Program-made: the position numbers and the translations under genes
Notes under the pieces: model-generated
Seen by the model: only the letters and a program-made list of their open reading frames with translations
Databases searched by the model: none
Told to the model about the DNA's origin: nothing
NCBI RefSeq assembly: GCF_000006565.2
Contig: NC_031469.1
Location: forward strand, 1,694,583-1,758,582
DNA length: 64,000 nucleotides
Direction of reading: 5' to 3'
Source of the DNA: Toxoplasma gondii ME49
Taxonomy: Eukaryota; Apicomplexa; Conoidasida; Eucoccidiorida; Sarcocystidae
Part shown: positions 1 to 12,927 of the stretch, piece by piece
How positions within the stretch are numbered: position 1 is the stretch's first letter
Layout: each line of letters begins with the position of its first letter

Positions 1-2452
1 CTTCGTAAGACATTCGTATTCAATTGATACGGCAAGCCATTTGCATTCATGTTTCCAGCGAGATACCTCAATGGCGTTTCGCCGGACAGCAGGCTCATTC
101 AACCTGATGTTGAAAATTCTCCAGCATTTAGTGATGTCGTCAGTCATCTGCACTTGCCACGAGGAACACTTGTGTCTGCATGCAGGGGAGTCTGTGATTG
201 GTTTTCCGATTAACGATCCAAAGACGCTTCAGTGGCGCTGTCAATAGCTGAGGTCCACTGCCGCTTTCTGCAGTTTTACAACCGAACCCCGTGGCTCATT
301 ATAACCGAACGTCTTTTCAGGTGGTAACTTTGCCAGTATTTGCGTGCTTGCTTGGGGAAAATGAGCTGTAGCATGGATTATGTTCGTGTTTCAGAAGTGT
401 GAACCGGCTAGGTCGCTCCCGCAGGCGCCAGCGAACTGAGTTTTGTTCTTTCTTCTCACATCCAGGTTTCTATGCCATGATACCTTGCGTATTTCGAACA
501 ATGCGGTCCCCCGACGTATAGGCTACGCTATGTACCTCGGACTTCTCTAGCATCGACCGTGTATGAGTTGTGACGCGCACGAACTGGGGCGCGACTGTTA
601 ATGAATGTATGAAACATTGTCGTCTGCTCTCTGTGAGGCTGAATACAGACTCGCTGGGCTTGTCCAGAGTTCGATGAGCCCCACAGCAGGCGAAAGGAAT
701 TGCACCCTACTGCATGTGCACGACTTACCTGAATTGTAGTACAGGTGGTGATATTCAAGCTTTCTGGTGGTGATAAAGCAACTCTCAGTGCTACACTGGC
801 TATCCAATCTGCACTAGCTTATTCCTTCCCAAACGGACCCACGATGAAGCTGTGCCACATCAGTGTAGGCGTAGTGCAGCCAAGAGAAACGATTTCACAT
901 AGGAAACTCCCGCAGCCTTCAGCAGCGTCTGTTCCTTTGAGGTACGAGTGCTTCATGCTACTGATGCACGTTCAATTTCAGTCCGTTTTCTAAAGACGAA
1001 AATGACTGTAGGGTCAATGTCTATACTCCATTGGACTCGTCGGAAGTTGAGGCATCACGGATCCACAACAACTGTCAAAGAGAAAACGTTCCTAACGGAA
1101 GTTCTCAATTACCTATACGAGGTAAAAGAACTCAGCCAAACGGACGAAAGTGACGCCTCTCGCAGCACGGCCTGTGCTGTACCCGCTCACGATCAGACCG
1201 CTTCCCCTTTTCCGACACCTCCTCCCCATCCCGTTTTTCAAAAAGATATTCCCGCTTCTCCAAGTTCTTCAACAGAGAAAGAACCGAGCGTGTGCGGTGA
1301 CGAGACACTGCCTCGGATGACTGTGCGTCCGATCAAAAGTCTGTTTCTCTTACTGCCCTGAATATCGTCCACTTATGACGCGAAACTGGACACGCAGGCC
1401 TGTTGAGTTCCCTGGACGGCCGTACTGATCAGATGAACCATTTTCCGGGCCGCCTACGAACTGCATAACTCACTGTCCCTCATGAAACCGCCCACTCTTA
1501 GCCAGCCGCAACCATGACGCGGCTGACGACAAAAAAGTGGAAGTGGAACACTCGCCCTCGACACACACTTTGTAGAGTACAGCAGAAACACACAAAAACA
1601 CAGTTGTACCATCGGGTGCTTGCTCCCTGTGTGTTCACCCCTCCCTGTTGCGCACATCAGCACAGGGTACACAAATATGTTCCATGTACGACTCTTCGGT
1701 CGATCTTGCATTCTACAATCGCGCGGGGAACAATACCCATGCACGACAGGCAAAGTTTGAAATTGTCCATGTGCAAAAACACATTCCCTATCGCGAAACA
1801 AAATCCCTCACGGTGGATGCGATAAAAAATAGAAATGCGGGCGTGCACGGATGAACAGATAGATACCGATAACACTGAACCTTTCCCTGTAGTGGCACGT
1901 TGTTGTCCCTGTGTGCTGGGGCCGGTTTCCGCACCTTCACCTGTTCTGTTCCTCACGCGCTCCTTGCCAGCATCTTTTGGGCAGGAAAAAAAAGACCGCG
2001 CAGGGTGAGGTCAAAGTCTGCAACGGAGTATCAGCTCACCTCGTTTGGGGAATAGCAGAACGGAGAGAAATTGTATGCCACAATGAACAGCACACGAGTC
2101 GTTGACTCCCGGCTTACGCCTGTGTTGGCAAGCCGGCAGCCGCCGTACATCACCCGAGCACAAGAGGGTGGAAAGTTTACCTCTTGAAAAGTTTTCACCA
2201 GCACAATTAACATCCACCAAGCCCGGCACGCAGACAAGCCGGACGCGGTATTGCCGTCTACGCAAGTGCCCATGCTGCATATTTGAGGACCGTGACAGGC
2301 GTCCCCTGGCCCCTGCAGCGACACAACATTTGCAAAACCCACTTGGAAGAAACGCGCTCCATTTCTTCAACGGTAACACCCTACGTAACCAGATGGTCCT
2401 AGTCTGACGCTTGCTCCAAGTCACTCAAAGCAGAATCGGTCCGTACCTTTCG
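1..2452. other. Gene-poor left end, no convincing coding region
   Basis: I see only short open frames here on both strands, overlapping each other and lacking family signatures. The longest plus-strand frame (about 948-1361) follows a possible acceptor (TTTCAATTTCAG just before 981) and encodes a Ser/Pro/Thr-rich stretch, so it could be a 3' terminal exon of a gene starting outside the window. I cannot support that from sequence alone. The right part is probably the 3' flank of the minus-strand zinc finger gene that ends at 2453. Confidence 0.4.
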
Positions 2453-3178
2453 TCACAAGCATGCACTGCTTCGCTCGGGTCCATACCACCACCAAGCTGG
2501 CACGGCACAGGACGAAAGGTTATCTCCTCCAGTGTTCGGGGTTGAACCAGTCTCCCCGTCGAGAGTAAGCCGGAGAACTGAAGACAAAGCACTGGCGTCA
2601 ACGTAGCCTCGTGACATACATTCCGTCTGGACATCGAATCGGCCGCCACCCTCCTCAGACCGGCTCCCGGAAGAGAGGTAGGGTGTGTCCGTGCCCTGAG
2701 AGGCTTCCGCTGGAGAAGGGAAGTCACTTGGCGTGCTGAAAGAGCTGTCCTCTTCACACACGAGTTGTTCGTCACTGTGAAACTTCGTTTCCAGTTTCAC
2801 GCGCTCCATATCGAAGACGGGATCTTGCAACGGCCCCCCCGGAGGCACCGGGGCTCGGGGCCGCGTGGCAGTCTTCCGTCGTCGTCGCTGTTCAGAGAGC
2901 ATGTCCAGCCCATGCTTCCTCTTTAAATGCTCAAACAAAACGGTAGTTGAGCCGGTGAAACGGAATTTCTGCTCACATTTGACGCACCTAGCTTGTTTTC
3001 CGGCGGCATGACTATAAATTCGGAAGAAATTGTACACTGGTGACGAACAACGCCGTGAAAGCTGAACGAGAGACGCCTGTGTTACGCTTTCCGGTGTCTG
3101 CTCACCTGTACAGCAGTTGTCGCCACGCTGCGATTCTTCATATATGTCATCTTTTTCATCTGATGTTGATGGTTCCAT
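2453..3178 (-). CDS. BED-type zinc finger protein (single exon)
   Basis: Single-exon protein of 241 residues from the ATG at 3178 (begins MEPSTSDEKDD). An in-frame ATG at 3337 would add 53 residues of poorer composition, so I prefer the downstream start. Around residues 45-95 there is a BED-like finger: an aromatic-rich lead (YNFFRIYS), CVKC, then a loop and HLKRKH, that is C-x2-C...H-x4-H. BED fingers bind DNA and are known from chromatin-boundary proteins and from hAT-type transposases. A basic run of arginines (EQRRRRK) follows, which could serve nuclear localisation. The rest is Ser/Glu/Pro-rich and looks disordered. No transposase catalytic domain is visible downstream, so this is a stand-alone finger protein: a regulator or a domesticated transposon remnant. 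The finger is seen in the sequence; the DNA-binding role is inferred. Confidence 0.7.
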   Translation of the reverse strand: MEPSTSDEKDDIYEESQRGDNCCTGEQTPESVTQASLVQLSRRCSSPVYNFFRIYSHAAGKQARCVKCEQKFRFTGSTTVLFEHLKRKHGLDMLSEQRRRRKTATRPRAPVPPGGPLQDPVFDMERVKLETKFHSDEQLVCEEDSSFSTPSDFPSPAEASQGTDTPYLSSGSRSEEGGGRFDVQTECMSRGYVDASALSSVLRLTLDGETGSTPNTGGDNLSSCAVPAWWWYGPERSSACL

Positions 3179-6100
3179 GATACTTGACAGGAACGCACAC
3201 GACACGCGGCAGCACAAACAATTCAATTGAGTGTGGTCTCCGTCGCACCTCGGATGGGAGGAGGCCGCTTCAAAGGTGACACTAGGGTGAGTGTAACGGT
3301 TTACAAAGCGTTCCGGCCACACCCGAACTCCGGGCATCTTCAAACTACATGGCCACCCGAAACAAAAAGAGGTGGTCTCCACCGCTTAATCCCACACTTT
3401 CACCATTGTTGCGAGTGTTTTTTTCCGACGAAAATCGCTCCATAGCACGGTGTCGCGTCGTGCTGGTCTCAAATTTCACAGTGGTGCGAGTTGGTGGTGC
3501 CCCTTGAGCAAAGTGGCAAGGCAAGGTGATGTGGTGCGCCTGCCTCCACCCGTCTCCCGGTCGGGCTGCCCTGGATACCCGACAAACCGCTCCAGTCTTG
3601 TCATTCTCAAGACGGGAAAAAGAAACGAGCCACATACAATTAAAAACAAACCCCGATCCCCTGAGAAGAGCTTGCAAAATGTCCTCTGACCAAGCACAGG
3701 TCACCTGAGCAACTGAAAAGAAGCTGGCAAGAACCGAAAAGACCCCTAAATGTTGATCCCTCTCCCCGGATCGAGTGCCTCGGGCATTGGCATGGCCACC
3801 TCTTTCGCAGCAGCGTAAACAGCCAGTATCCTTGACCCTTCATTTGGCGGTTGACGAGATGAGGTGCTGCTCAATTGCACACTCGAGGTCGACGGGTTGG
3901 AACAACAGGAGACAACCGGTGAAACTCATGCTACAGTCCCGACATTCCTGCGCTGGGGTCGCTTTTTTGCTGCAGTTCTCTTCCATCTGTCTATTAAATG
4001 GAGTCCCTCGAGTGAAACTGCCGGGTTCTAGGGTGTCTGGCTCTATCACCGAGCTTCTGGCGTCTCCGACCGAAAACGTAACAGGGAGAAAGACGAAAAC
4101 AGGTCCAGTGAAGACTTGAGGCGAACCCAAGATGCTTCCAAAGTCTCTTCGTTGCTCCACACATATCCTGCCTAGGCTGACAGCTGTACTAGCTCAAACC
4201 CGTGAGGGGCGGGCAAGAAACATACTGGCGTGGCATCCTATGTCCGAAAACTGCCACGCCCTTTCGACCTATTCAAATGACACTTGCTTTCAGTTGGTAC
4301 TTTTCCTCCGTTCGACTGCCAATATGGCAGCAGATAAGGCTAGCCGCCGTGCGTTTCGCCCCCGTCTCTGTTTTCGTAGGGGAATCTGTCCCTACAGGTT
4401 TTGTTCTACACAGGTTCCGTGTTCCTGGGCGACTCGTAGCACACCATCGACGACTGGGAACTGCACTATCTCAACATCAAACACGTTTTTATTTCGGTGG
4501 GGAAACCCGCTTTTGTTCCGATTCTTTGGCATTTCTTAGAATTTGCGCTGCACCTCAACACAGACGTTCGCCTTCGCCCGAGTCCACAGCCTTCAGGTTC
4601 GAAGGCGGTATTTAGACAATGCAGTAAGCACCCTCTCAGCGTTGCCTCAGAGCATCAGGCCATTATTTCTCGATACGTTTTCTACAAGGGAATGGTGGTG
4701 CACGGGTTACCACCGTGGAAACGGCATTTTCCCAGCCTCGTGCAGTTGAAGGTGGTGTATTTACCATGCCTCAGAGCATCAGGCCATTATTTCTCGATAC
4801 GTTTTCTACAAGGGAATGGTGGTGCACGGGTTACCACCGTGGAAACGGCATTTTCCCAGCCTCGTGCAGTTGAAGGTGGTGTATTTACCATAGCGGGTAC
4901 GAACCTTCCACAAAAGGAGCTGCTACTGAAAAAACGGAAGGTTCGACGCTAAATACCACTACCTTTCTTCCTACAGAGTTTGAGAAGGTGAGGAAGCTGG
5001 CAACTCAACCGAGTCACTCTCTCTAACCGCTCAGTCCCTCTGTGAACCTCCTCCTGTCACAGCTCACTGAAGGACGCTGCTTGCATCAATTTCCGCGCTT
5101 CATCCGTTATCATCACCATTACCTGGTAGACGGCAGACTTCCTTCAGCTGCGTCTGGTTTCCTCCGTGGGCAAGACCCAAATCCCACTACGACACCAAGA
5201 CCCCCATCCGACAAACCGACACCTCTTTGAAACTGTTTCAAATGAATCCACGTCACCCACACTCGCGGCTGTCCGATTATTCGCCAAGAACTTCACATTT
5301 TCTTGGTGGGCGCATGACCGTCGAGTTATTGAGCGCCGTTTAGTATCCGTTACCAGTTTCTCCGTAATTCTTGCCTCAAATTCCCGCTAGACATTTCTAG
5401 AGTGTTTCAACTGCAGCACCCCCATGCATCGTTCTCTCACCCTTAACGCTCACCTCAGGGCTCGGAACCAGCATTTTCCACGCATTTATTACGTTTTCTG
5501 CTCCGTTTGAACGAACGCACCGTGCCTCCACCAACAGAACACACTCGGGCCACCCTTCGCTTTCGACATGACTGACCAGCGACAGACGAGACGCCCCCAC
5601 CCCTCAGAAGGAAAGAACTAGTTACGATGCCCGTTTCGTGACCACTCTTTGAAGAGATGACCGAAGCGTTTGCGCGCTTCATCTATCAACCCTCATTGTC
5701 CGGCAAATTGTCTGGCTCCTGCGTCTGCAAAAAGCTACCTAACGTGGTCTAGCTCGCCGGCGCTTTGAAGCTGCGTCCTTCCGCCTACTTCAACCCTTAT
5801 CTCAGTCCTCGATTCGATCACTTGACACGCGTTCCTCACTGGCCACGTGGCCATTCACTGCCAGCACGGGGTCGGTAGGCGTCGGCCTTACACATTGAAA
5901 ATCCAGGACATCGGGACGCCAGCGTGGCGTTTCTCTCGAAATTGCCTATCAATGATGCTTGCCTCTTTTCTTCTGGATGATACGCAATTCCGATTTTAGC
6001 CAAGAGGCCACTGTGATCACCAGTTGATGACGCGTTGGCGCCCACACGGCGTGCTGGTCGCTGACGGTTCCCGACTGGTCGGTGCGCTGGGCCACTCGAC

Positions 6101-7921
6101 CAGTCGTGTGTTTCATGAAACGGGGATCCGCCATGGTCTCGTCGTCTGCTCCATGATTGCAAATGTGGAAATATGTCACACACATAGTTCGGGATTCTAT
6201 GTCTCTACTTTCCTGCTCGGTGGTTCGCCTTGCACGTAGACAGGTTTGTGAGAATTGCCAGGTGCACCTCTCGGCCTCTCGTGTGTGCAGGGGCGTTGGC
6301 CGTTCCGCAGTGGATGCAGGGAACGAGGCAAAGGACAACGCTTTGACTGTCCCTTACGTTGAGAACACTGGTGAGAGATGTCAGTGGTGCGAAAACGCCT
6401 GGGCGTGGCAACGGAGGTGCTTTAGGGCTCCAAGAGATCAAGCGACTGTGGATGTTCGTGGAGGGCGAAAGGGGCGGAAGACAGTTTCTGCAATCTCTAT
6501 CATGCGGAACTCGAAGGGCGTCTGCGGTCTAACCCGTGGCGTGGATGGTCCGCATAGGAAGAGAATGTATGTGACTTGGACATCTGACTGCCCGGTGCTG
6601 TGTGCCCGTCCAGAACGCTGAAGCCACTGGACACGGAGAGGCCGCGAAGGAAGCGCGGCCCTCCCCAGGATGGTGCACGAGTTGGGACTTCACAGAAAGA
6701 TACAAATCGTTGAGTGTCGCGTTCTGGACGTCGCAGACGAATGCGCACAGGTGCGAGTTGTGGACGAAAATGCCGGCAGCTTTCAGTTCCACGGGACAAG
6801 GTTGCGTGCGTGATTTGTCACTCAGTCTGGAGACACCGCTTTCGATGTGTTGCGTGTCGGTGTGACCGCTGTGTTTTCGAACGTTAAGGACAGCTTCCGT
6901 GTGTGACGCAACTCAGAGGGGCTGTTTTTAACATCTGGCGAAACGGTTGTGGGAGCCAGACTTCTCCGATCCGCCCATTTCGGAGAAAATTATCATGAGA
7001 CAGATTGGCTTGCCTAGGGGCGAGTGGAAGTGGTTCCGCTGGCAGTTGTTCGGGCAAACCCATGCTGTGCGTGTCTGGATTGTCGGGCCGTCGTGTCTAC
7101 CCGTCCCGGCGTTAGCGCGGAGACGGAGGATTTTCCCATGTCACGAAGATGAATTTGACGATGAACATTTCTGTTTTGCAACGGAATTTTCTGACGCCGT
7201 GACTCCTCCTGTTTTCCAGTGGAGCCTCTTGTGATTCCGCGTGTCCGTCTCCACGGGGGGAGGGGGGCCATGTGCGGGCCTGCCATGTGAACATAGACGA
7301 ACGGGAAATTTTATTTCTTTTGATTTTATGCCCACGTACCTGATCTCCCCTCATATGTTTTCGGTGGTGTCCGTGTCGTGCTGGAACTTTCTGTGCATGT
7401 TTGCACGAACAATTCCGACTCTGAAGACCGCGCTAGCAAACGCTGATGCGGCCTAGTCGCACGGCTTGCTGGTGGGTCGCTGGTCTGCCGTAACGGGAAA
7501 CCAATTTTTTAGGACTTGCATCGGTCCATTTCACTTCGATGCTCGGTCTAGAAAAAGACCGAAGGTTTTTATCTCCGTTTCCTATCGGAGTCGTTTGTCT
7601 CTCGCTCTGTCTCCAGCAACAACAAGCGTACGTGGCACAAAGCGGCACGAGACGCTGTTGTTGAATGCTGGATGCTCGCAGTTCGGAAAGCGGCAGCCTG
7701 GGTGATCTGGACAGCACACTCGAGAGTTATCTTTCATGTGGAATGGAAGCGCTCACGTAGTGTGCCTAACTCGTCAACGTGTTGCGCACTTCGGTCGCCT
7801 CGTTTTTGCTCCAGAGAGGATCTGATAAGCGATCGACTTTTTTTGCAACAGCGCCCGCGCTGCGGGTACCAACCTTAGGCCATACGGTGTGATTTGCTGT
7901 ACTGTTAGCGTGCCGCCTACG
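3179..7921. other. Gene-poor interval between divergent genes
   Basis: This 4.7 kb separates the minus-strand zinc finger gene from the plus-strand gene starting at 7922, so it should hold both promoters and 5' leaders. Open frames of up to about 150 codons occur on both strands (for example 6157-6621 plus, Cys-rich) but overlap, lack family motifs and show no consistent splice structure. The 124 bp tandem duplication at 4644-4891 is listed separately. A long 5' UTR of the 7922 gene could occupy part of 6000-7900. Confidence 0.4.
4644..4891. repeat. Perfect two-copy 124 bp tandem duplication
   Basis: Unit 1 is 4644-4767 and unit 2 is 4768-4891. By eye they are identical over all 124 bases, beginning GCCTCAGAGCATCAGG and ending GTATTTACCAT. 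Each unit contains a short hairpin, GGTGGT then a 9-base loop then ACCACC (4694-4714 in unit 1). 124 is not a multiple of three, so the same bases are read in two frames by any open frame crossing it, which argues that the stretch is non-coding. Perfect identity means a recent duplication or an assembly artefact. Confidence 0.9.
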
Positions 7922-10900
7922 ATGGAGTGCCTCCCTCCAGTTCGTGCCGAACTAATATCTGTGAACGAAAGCCAAAGGTGGTCTGGAGGCTCTGCTGATC
8001 CTCGAAACTCGACAGAGAGCCAAGAGATCTTCTCCACAGAAGATGCGAAAAGCATCTCTGATGCCTCACTCTGGACTGATATCCTGAGTGTATCAATTCC
8101 CGAGGACTTGTGTAAATCGTCATCTGTTCCAGAGGAGGAAATGGACTCGGAAGGCAGAGTAACGGGTAATAGTCCGAAGCAGAGGCTGCTGACGGGATCG
8201 AGTGGCTTGACTGCAGCAGTGACCAAGCCGGCTCCCGGGTCACCGTCTGAAATGATCGTGGGTGATGAAACCATTCAAACAGCGGACTGCGAACCTGGCC
8301 ATGACACAAGTACGTGCGATTCTTTTAGCGGCGGAGCCGCACCGCAGTTGGGTGGGTCAGGTATTCGAGATTTGCACTTCAGAGGGTAGGTAGGATGTTT
8401 GATAATGATGTTGGATCTGTATCGCGGTGTAGACACCCCAGTGGACCTTATCATCGCTGTTGACAGGTGCTGCACGAAGGACATGAGTGGCACTGCGGGG
8501 TTGCGTCTGTTCTCAAAGGGGCTGTTGAGAGATGCAAGCACAGTCGTCGTGTTTCTGTTGTGCGGTGGAGGCCGCTTTCGTGTGCTCATTTCCGTTGCGA
8601 CTCAGTCCAGAATTTGTCTAGTCTTCATTGGCGTTTGTGGCTGTTGGTGGGGGAGTTTTTCTTTTCAGGTCACGCGGCATCCAGAATGGAGGCGAAAGCC
8701 GGTTGTCGTCCACGTGAGCGGGCACTGCAGAGCACTGCGTGTTTATCGAATGCCATGTCTGGGGTGTCACGGAACCGTGAGGCCAAATTGTCTGGAGTTG
8801 TGAGAACGGGGAAAGGTGTTGGAGGGAGTGGGAGGGGCAGACTGTCATTAGGAGCGGTGGGGCGCCAACTGCTTCTCGACAGGATCCGAACAAGGTACCA
8901 CACGAATGCGGTATACTATAGTGCGTTATTACGGGACAAGTACAACAGCACGATCTCGAAACTTCCATTTTTTACCGTCAGCCTTCTGCATCAACTGGCG
9001 GACGATTTCGAAATCGACACAAGCGCGCTTCTTAACCAGAATGTGGAAAATGCTGGTGCTCCGGGAGGATACGTCAGATCAGCCTGCAAAAGTCGGGGAG
9101 TGGATCGGACGAGAAGAACCTCAGTACCGGTTGCTGCAAGTGCAGCGATTCGAGAAACGGAGTCCTCAGACCAGGAACGTGCCGCAAGGCGAAAGACAAC
9201 AAGAGTGAAGCGCAAGAGTGGGAGGAATCTGCAACAGACGAAAGGTACCTGTCTCGCTGGATTGAGAGGTTGCAGTGTCGCGGAGATGGATCAGGGGCTG
9301 GAGCGTTTCGCTGGCATGAGTGGAAGTACGGGAAACGCGACATCGGGTTTATGTACGCCTACTGCTCGAAACAGAAGTACAGAAGATGCATTCGAGGCCA
9401 CTGCATCAGGCGTCGAGATGCTAGGGAGAAAGGTGTTCAACAGCTCGCGAGACACGGATTCCATCTCTGCGTGGCTTCTCTCAACGACTTCTACAAGTAA
9501 AGGTGAGACTATGGTGGACCATAAACAACAGAAGGGAAATGACGACTTGGTTTCAGCTGACAACTAAGCCGGTGTGTGTTCGGAAAGCGTTGAATTTCAA
9601 TAGTCTAAGACGCTGATATTGCACATACGCAGGCAGATTATCCCTGAAGAGTTACGCTTGTCGGTGGTGCGCGGTGATGTAGACTGAGCATGGTGCACAT
9701 GTGTTTTGTTGTGTATACAGAGTCCCAAACAGCGTCTTCAGAGGAGGGCGGTGAGCTCTGCAGGTCAGCCGTGTGCACTCCGGGCACGGGCTCGACAGAA
9801 AGTGTGCCGAGCAGCCCTCTGCGATCAAACTCGGGAGCTAATTGCGCAAGTACTGCGGATATTGGTTTGGGTAAGAGTAGTGAGGCGGAGATTGATTGTG
9901 GCGAGAAGCAACCTGAAGAGAGAAGGGCGTTCTCGCGCATATGTTTGGAGCAGAACTCGAGCGTTAATGCAAATCGCGCGTCGTGGCCAGCCTTGATTGA
10001 GGACGTAGAGAGTGTATGCAAGGGAGTTGTGTCAAGCGTCTCGGGTACGGCCACAAACAGGAAGGGCGCTGGCACGTCTGCTGTGTTTCCGTCGAATGGG
10101 CAGTGCCTGAAAAGGTCCTGTCGACCGGATATTGAAGCAATAGAAGCATTGCTTGACACGGCACGACGAGGAGAGCCAAGCGTCAGCTTGGAGAGTTTCA
10201 AGTCCCGTTTGCTTCGTGCGGGCTTGTCCCTCCCTGGCTCGGAGCACGCCTCGAAAAAGAGCAAGATTCTTCAGGCGACTGCATCTGAAAGTACCACAAT
10301 CCCGTCCTCGCCAACGACATCTACAACCGCCGCCGTTGAACTCCTAACGGCTGCAGAGCTATGGTCGACAACGCATGCAAGGGCTCGTTTAATGGAGCGC
10401 AAAGGAATCATCAACAAGGAGTTGAGCGCTGCGGCGGGGTTTGGTGGTGGAGCTTCAACAACAAGGGGGATCTCAAGAGCGGGCATAGTCTCGGGCTTGG
10501 CATATGGTCAGTGAAGACAGAGTAGCGGTGCCGTTACTTCTGTGTCTTTCTTGGTTCCGTGCTATCCGTTGTCACGAGTGTGCGTATGGTGTCGGGCGGA
10601 CATTATAGACTTCAGACGAGGTCGTGATGGTTTGTGACGGCGTGGAATGCACTCTCTCGAAGCCGACAGCTAGGACAGCGTGTGTGCCCATCCATTTAGT
10701 TTGGGAATGTCATCGAAGGTCCACGAGTGCGCAATTTGTCGACTCTCTGGATGTTGCAATGACACCATTTTGAAATGGGACATGGCCGGGGAATTGTCAG
10801 CGTCGTATGCAATCAGGGTGATACAGGAAGTTACTTTCGTGGAATGAAAGCACACGCTTTTTGCGTGACAGAGAATGTTAGTGAATCCAGTGTCATCTGG

Positions 10901-12927
10901 TTGTTCTCTCAGCAGTGCCATCGTGTTTATGGTGTTGTCACAGGCAAAGGCAACTGTTGGACGGGAGAGGACGACGGGGACGACGACACGCCTTCGGATG
11001 AACGATGCAGAATGCTGGCTGCGCTGTCTAGACACGGGGGCGATCCAGAACTGCAAAGTGTCCGTTTCCCCTCGTTGGCGTCGGCATTCCCCGCTGCAGC
11101 AGCCACAGGTTTGAGGGACAGTGACGTGAATGAGCACGTCAGACGTACTATTGGACACTCTGGATCTAATGCCGGTGGATGCGTAGGCGTCACCAGTTTC
11201 CGAGTGCGACCTCGGCGAACGACATATAGCCAGTTCAGCACAAATCACGCGCTTTGTTGGCAGGCCATCGATCCACGCATGCGAGACGCATCAGACGTTT
11301 TGGCAGTCACTGTTGGCGACATTGCAAGCTTTCTCCGAACGCAACGAATGCGGCGGTGCGGCGGACGTAGCGCCGTACTGGGTGGGACGTCAAGCGGCCG
11401 GTTACAGGGGAAGAGACGGCACGGGAAGTTTGAAGATTTCTCGTCGATGTTGCAGAGTCAGAGAGACTTGATGCCTTTGCGGGAACGCGGAAATGAAGTG
11501 ACAGAGGATTTAGGAAACCAGGATGTTTCTGGAAAGGTCTTTCTGTACCAGCCGCCTTTCGAACGATATCAGCAGAACAACCGTAGCGCGGCGGTGCTGA
11601 AGGACGTGCCCGGCGACCGCGTTGAATCGGCGAACGGACGTGCGGGTCGGGAGACCAAATGCTTCGAAAAGGTAGTTTTTCAGTGGCAGGTGCTAGAGAT
11701 GAGCTCGTACTCAGATCCCGGTACTCTTGTTTTTCGATTTACTGGCCTGCGGTTGCTGAACTCTGCGTGTGAATCCGTTCACCCGCCGGTTTCGTATTTA
11801 AGGCTGCAACAATGTGGTAACGGTCTATATTCTTGGTATTCGTGTTTGTCTTTCGACTTCTTTGAAACTTGGAAACGTCACACATCTGTAGCGAATGAGG
11901 ACTGCGGTGCGCCCGTCAGCTGAGCAGCAAGTGTGCCGCTGTAGAATGAGGGTGGGCGTGGGACGCGGCATGCCTTTTCTGGCTGAAAACGGTCACACGG
12001 AAGATCATCTTATCGACGTGATTCGTGTGAAAGACTCGAAAGGGTAGACACGGTGTTTTGGCGCTGTCTGTTTGTTGTGCGATTCAGAAACTGGATTTGG
12101 CTGACTCACGAGACGATGCCAAGAGTACCCGTCCCTGGCGGTCAAACGGACCGTCATGGCAGGCCGTCAGCGTAGGGATTCGAGCGTTTCTTGATGCAGA
12201 GTTGCTTTCCAGGAAGGACTGCGATAGCGTTGGCGTATTACTTGCCGATACCCGTGTGCGGACGCGATGTAGTGGGGATAGAGCAGGGCGGTCAGAACCC
12301 AGCAGGCAGCTGGCGGGGATCGTGGAGCCACTTTCTCGGGCAGACAGAAAAGGCGTTGTGGCAGAGAACTCGGATTTGAAGAATGTTAGCCCTTGTTCAG
12401 AGACCACGTGGGTATCCCAGCGAGTACGCGGTGGACATGCGCATGTGGAAGGAGGCAGTATGGTGCCGCAACGCGTTGAACCTGTTGCAGAATGTGGACG
12501 CGAACGTGACAGTAGTGTGTATCAGAGTGGAGGTAGTGAAGGCGGCGCTACTGTCACTGTGTACCCCGGAGAAGATGGAAACGTTTCTTCACCAGGAGAT
12601 CGTTTGTGGGCGCCGGCTGTTGAAGCGACCTGCGGGGAGCACATCCCAGACAACGCAGATGTTAAGAGCATCGTGGACGGATCAACAGACAGGGCGGAAT
12701 GCTCCAGCAGTGTCGTGTTCATGAAACTAGATCATGATTCGAATGACGAAACGAGTGCTGGATCTCCAGTGCCCGAGAGTGCCGCTGGCAACAACGATGA
12801 TGGTGTAGGTGCGCTAATAAGGGAAAGTCCGACGGAGGCAAGCGGCGACGGCGAGATGCAGAAGGCCGGTGAAGACGACGGGAATTCGAATGGCGTTTGC
12901 GTCAAAGATGTGGACATTGCTTCTTGA
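7922..12927 (+). CDS. Large disordered protein of unknown function (5 exons)
   Basis: Phase-consistent model: 7922-8360, 8669-9502, 9721-10506, 10944-11671, 12088-12927 (stop TGA), about 1208 residues. All four introns begin GT and end AG, and the reading phase is kept across every junction (leftover 1, 1, 1, 0). The donor at 8361 (GTATTC) and that at 10507 (GTCAGT) are weak, so these borders could shift. No family is recognised. The protein is rich in Ser, Thr, Glu and Gly. The only segment that looks folded is near the start of exon 2 (about 8866-9040): RQLLLDRIRTRYHTNAVYY followed by a hydrophobic/aromatic stretch ending HQLADDFEID. Arg/Lys clusters follow (ARRKTTRVKRK), compatible with a nuclear protein. 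No signal peptide or membrane segment. The start at 7922 (MECLPPVRAE) is the first ATG in the open frame; further upstream exons are possible. Confidence 0.65.

Noticed and set aside
948..1361. Plus-strand open frame with a possible acceptor, Ser/Pro-rich
   Set aside because: No upstream exon, family motif or conserved feature supports it. It is kept only as a possibility in the left-end note.
2453..3382. Longer zinc finger protein using an upstream start
   Set aside because: The extension from 3337 adds a Cys/Arg-rich stretch of poor composition. The ATG at 3178 gives a normal acidic N-terminus.
4497..4952. Plus-strand open frame of about 150 codons
   Set aside because: It reads through the 124 bp tandem repeat in two different frames, so the two repeat copies encode unrelated residues. 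That is not how a real protein repeat behaves.
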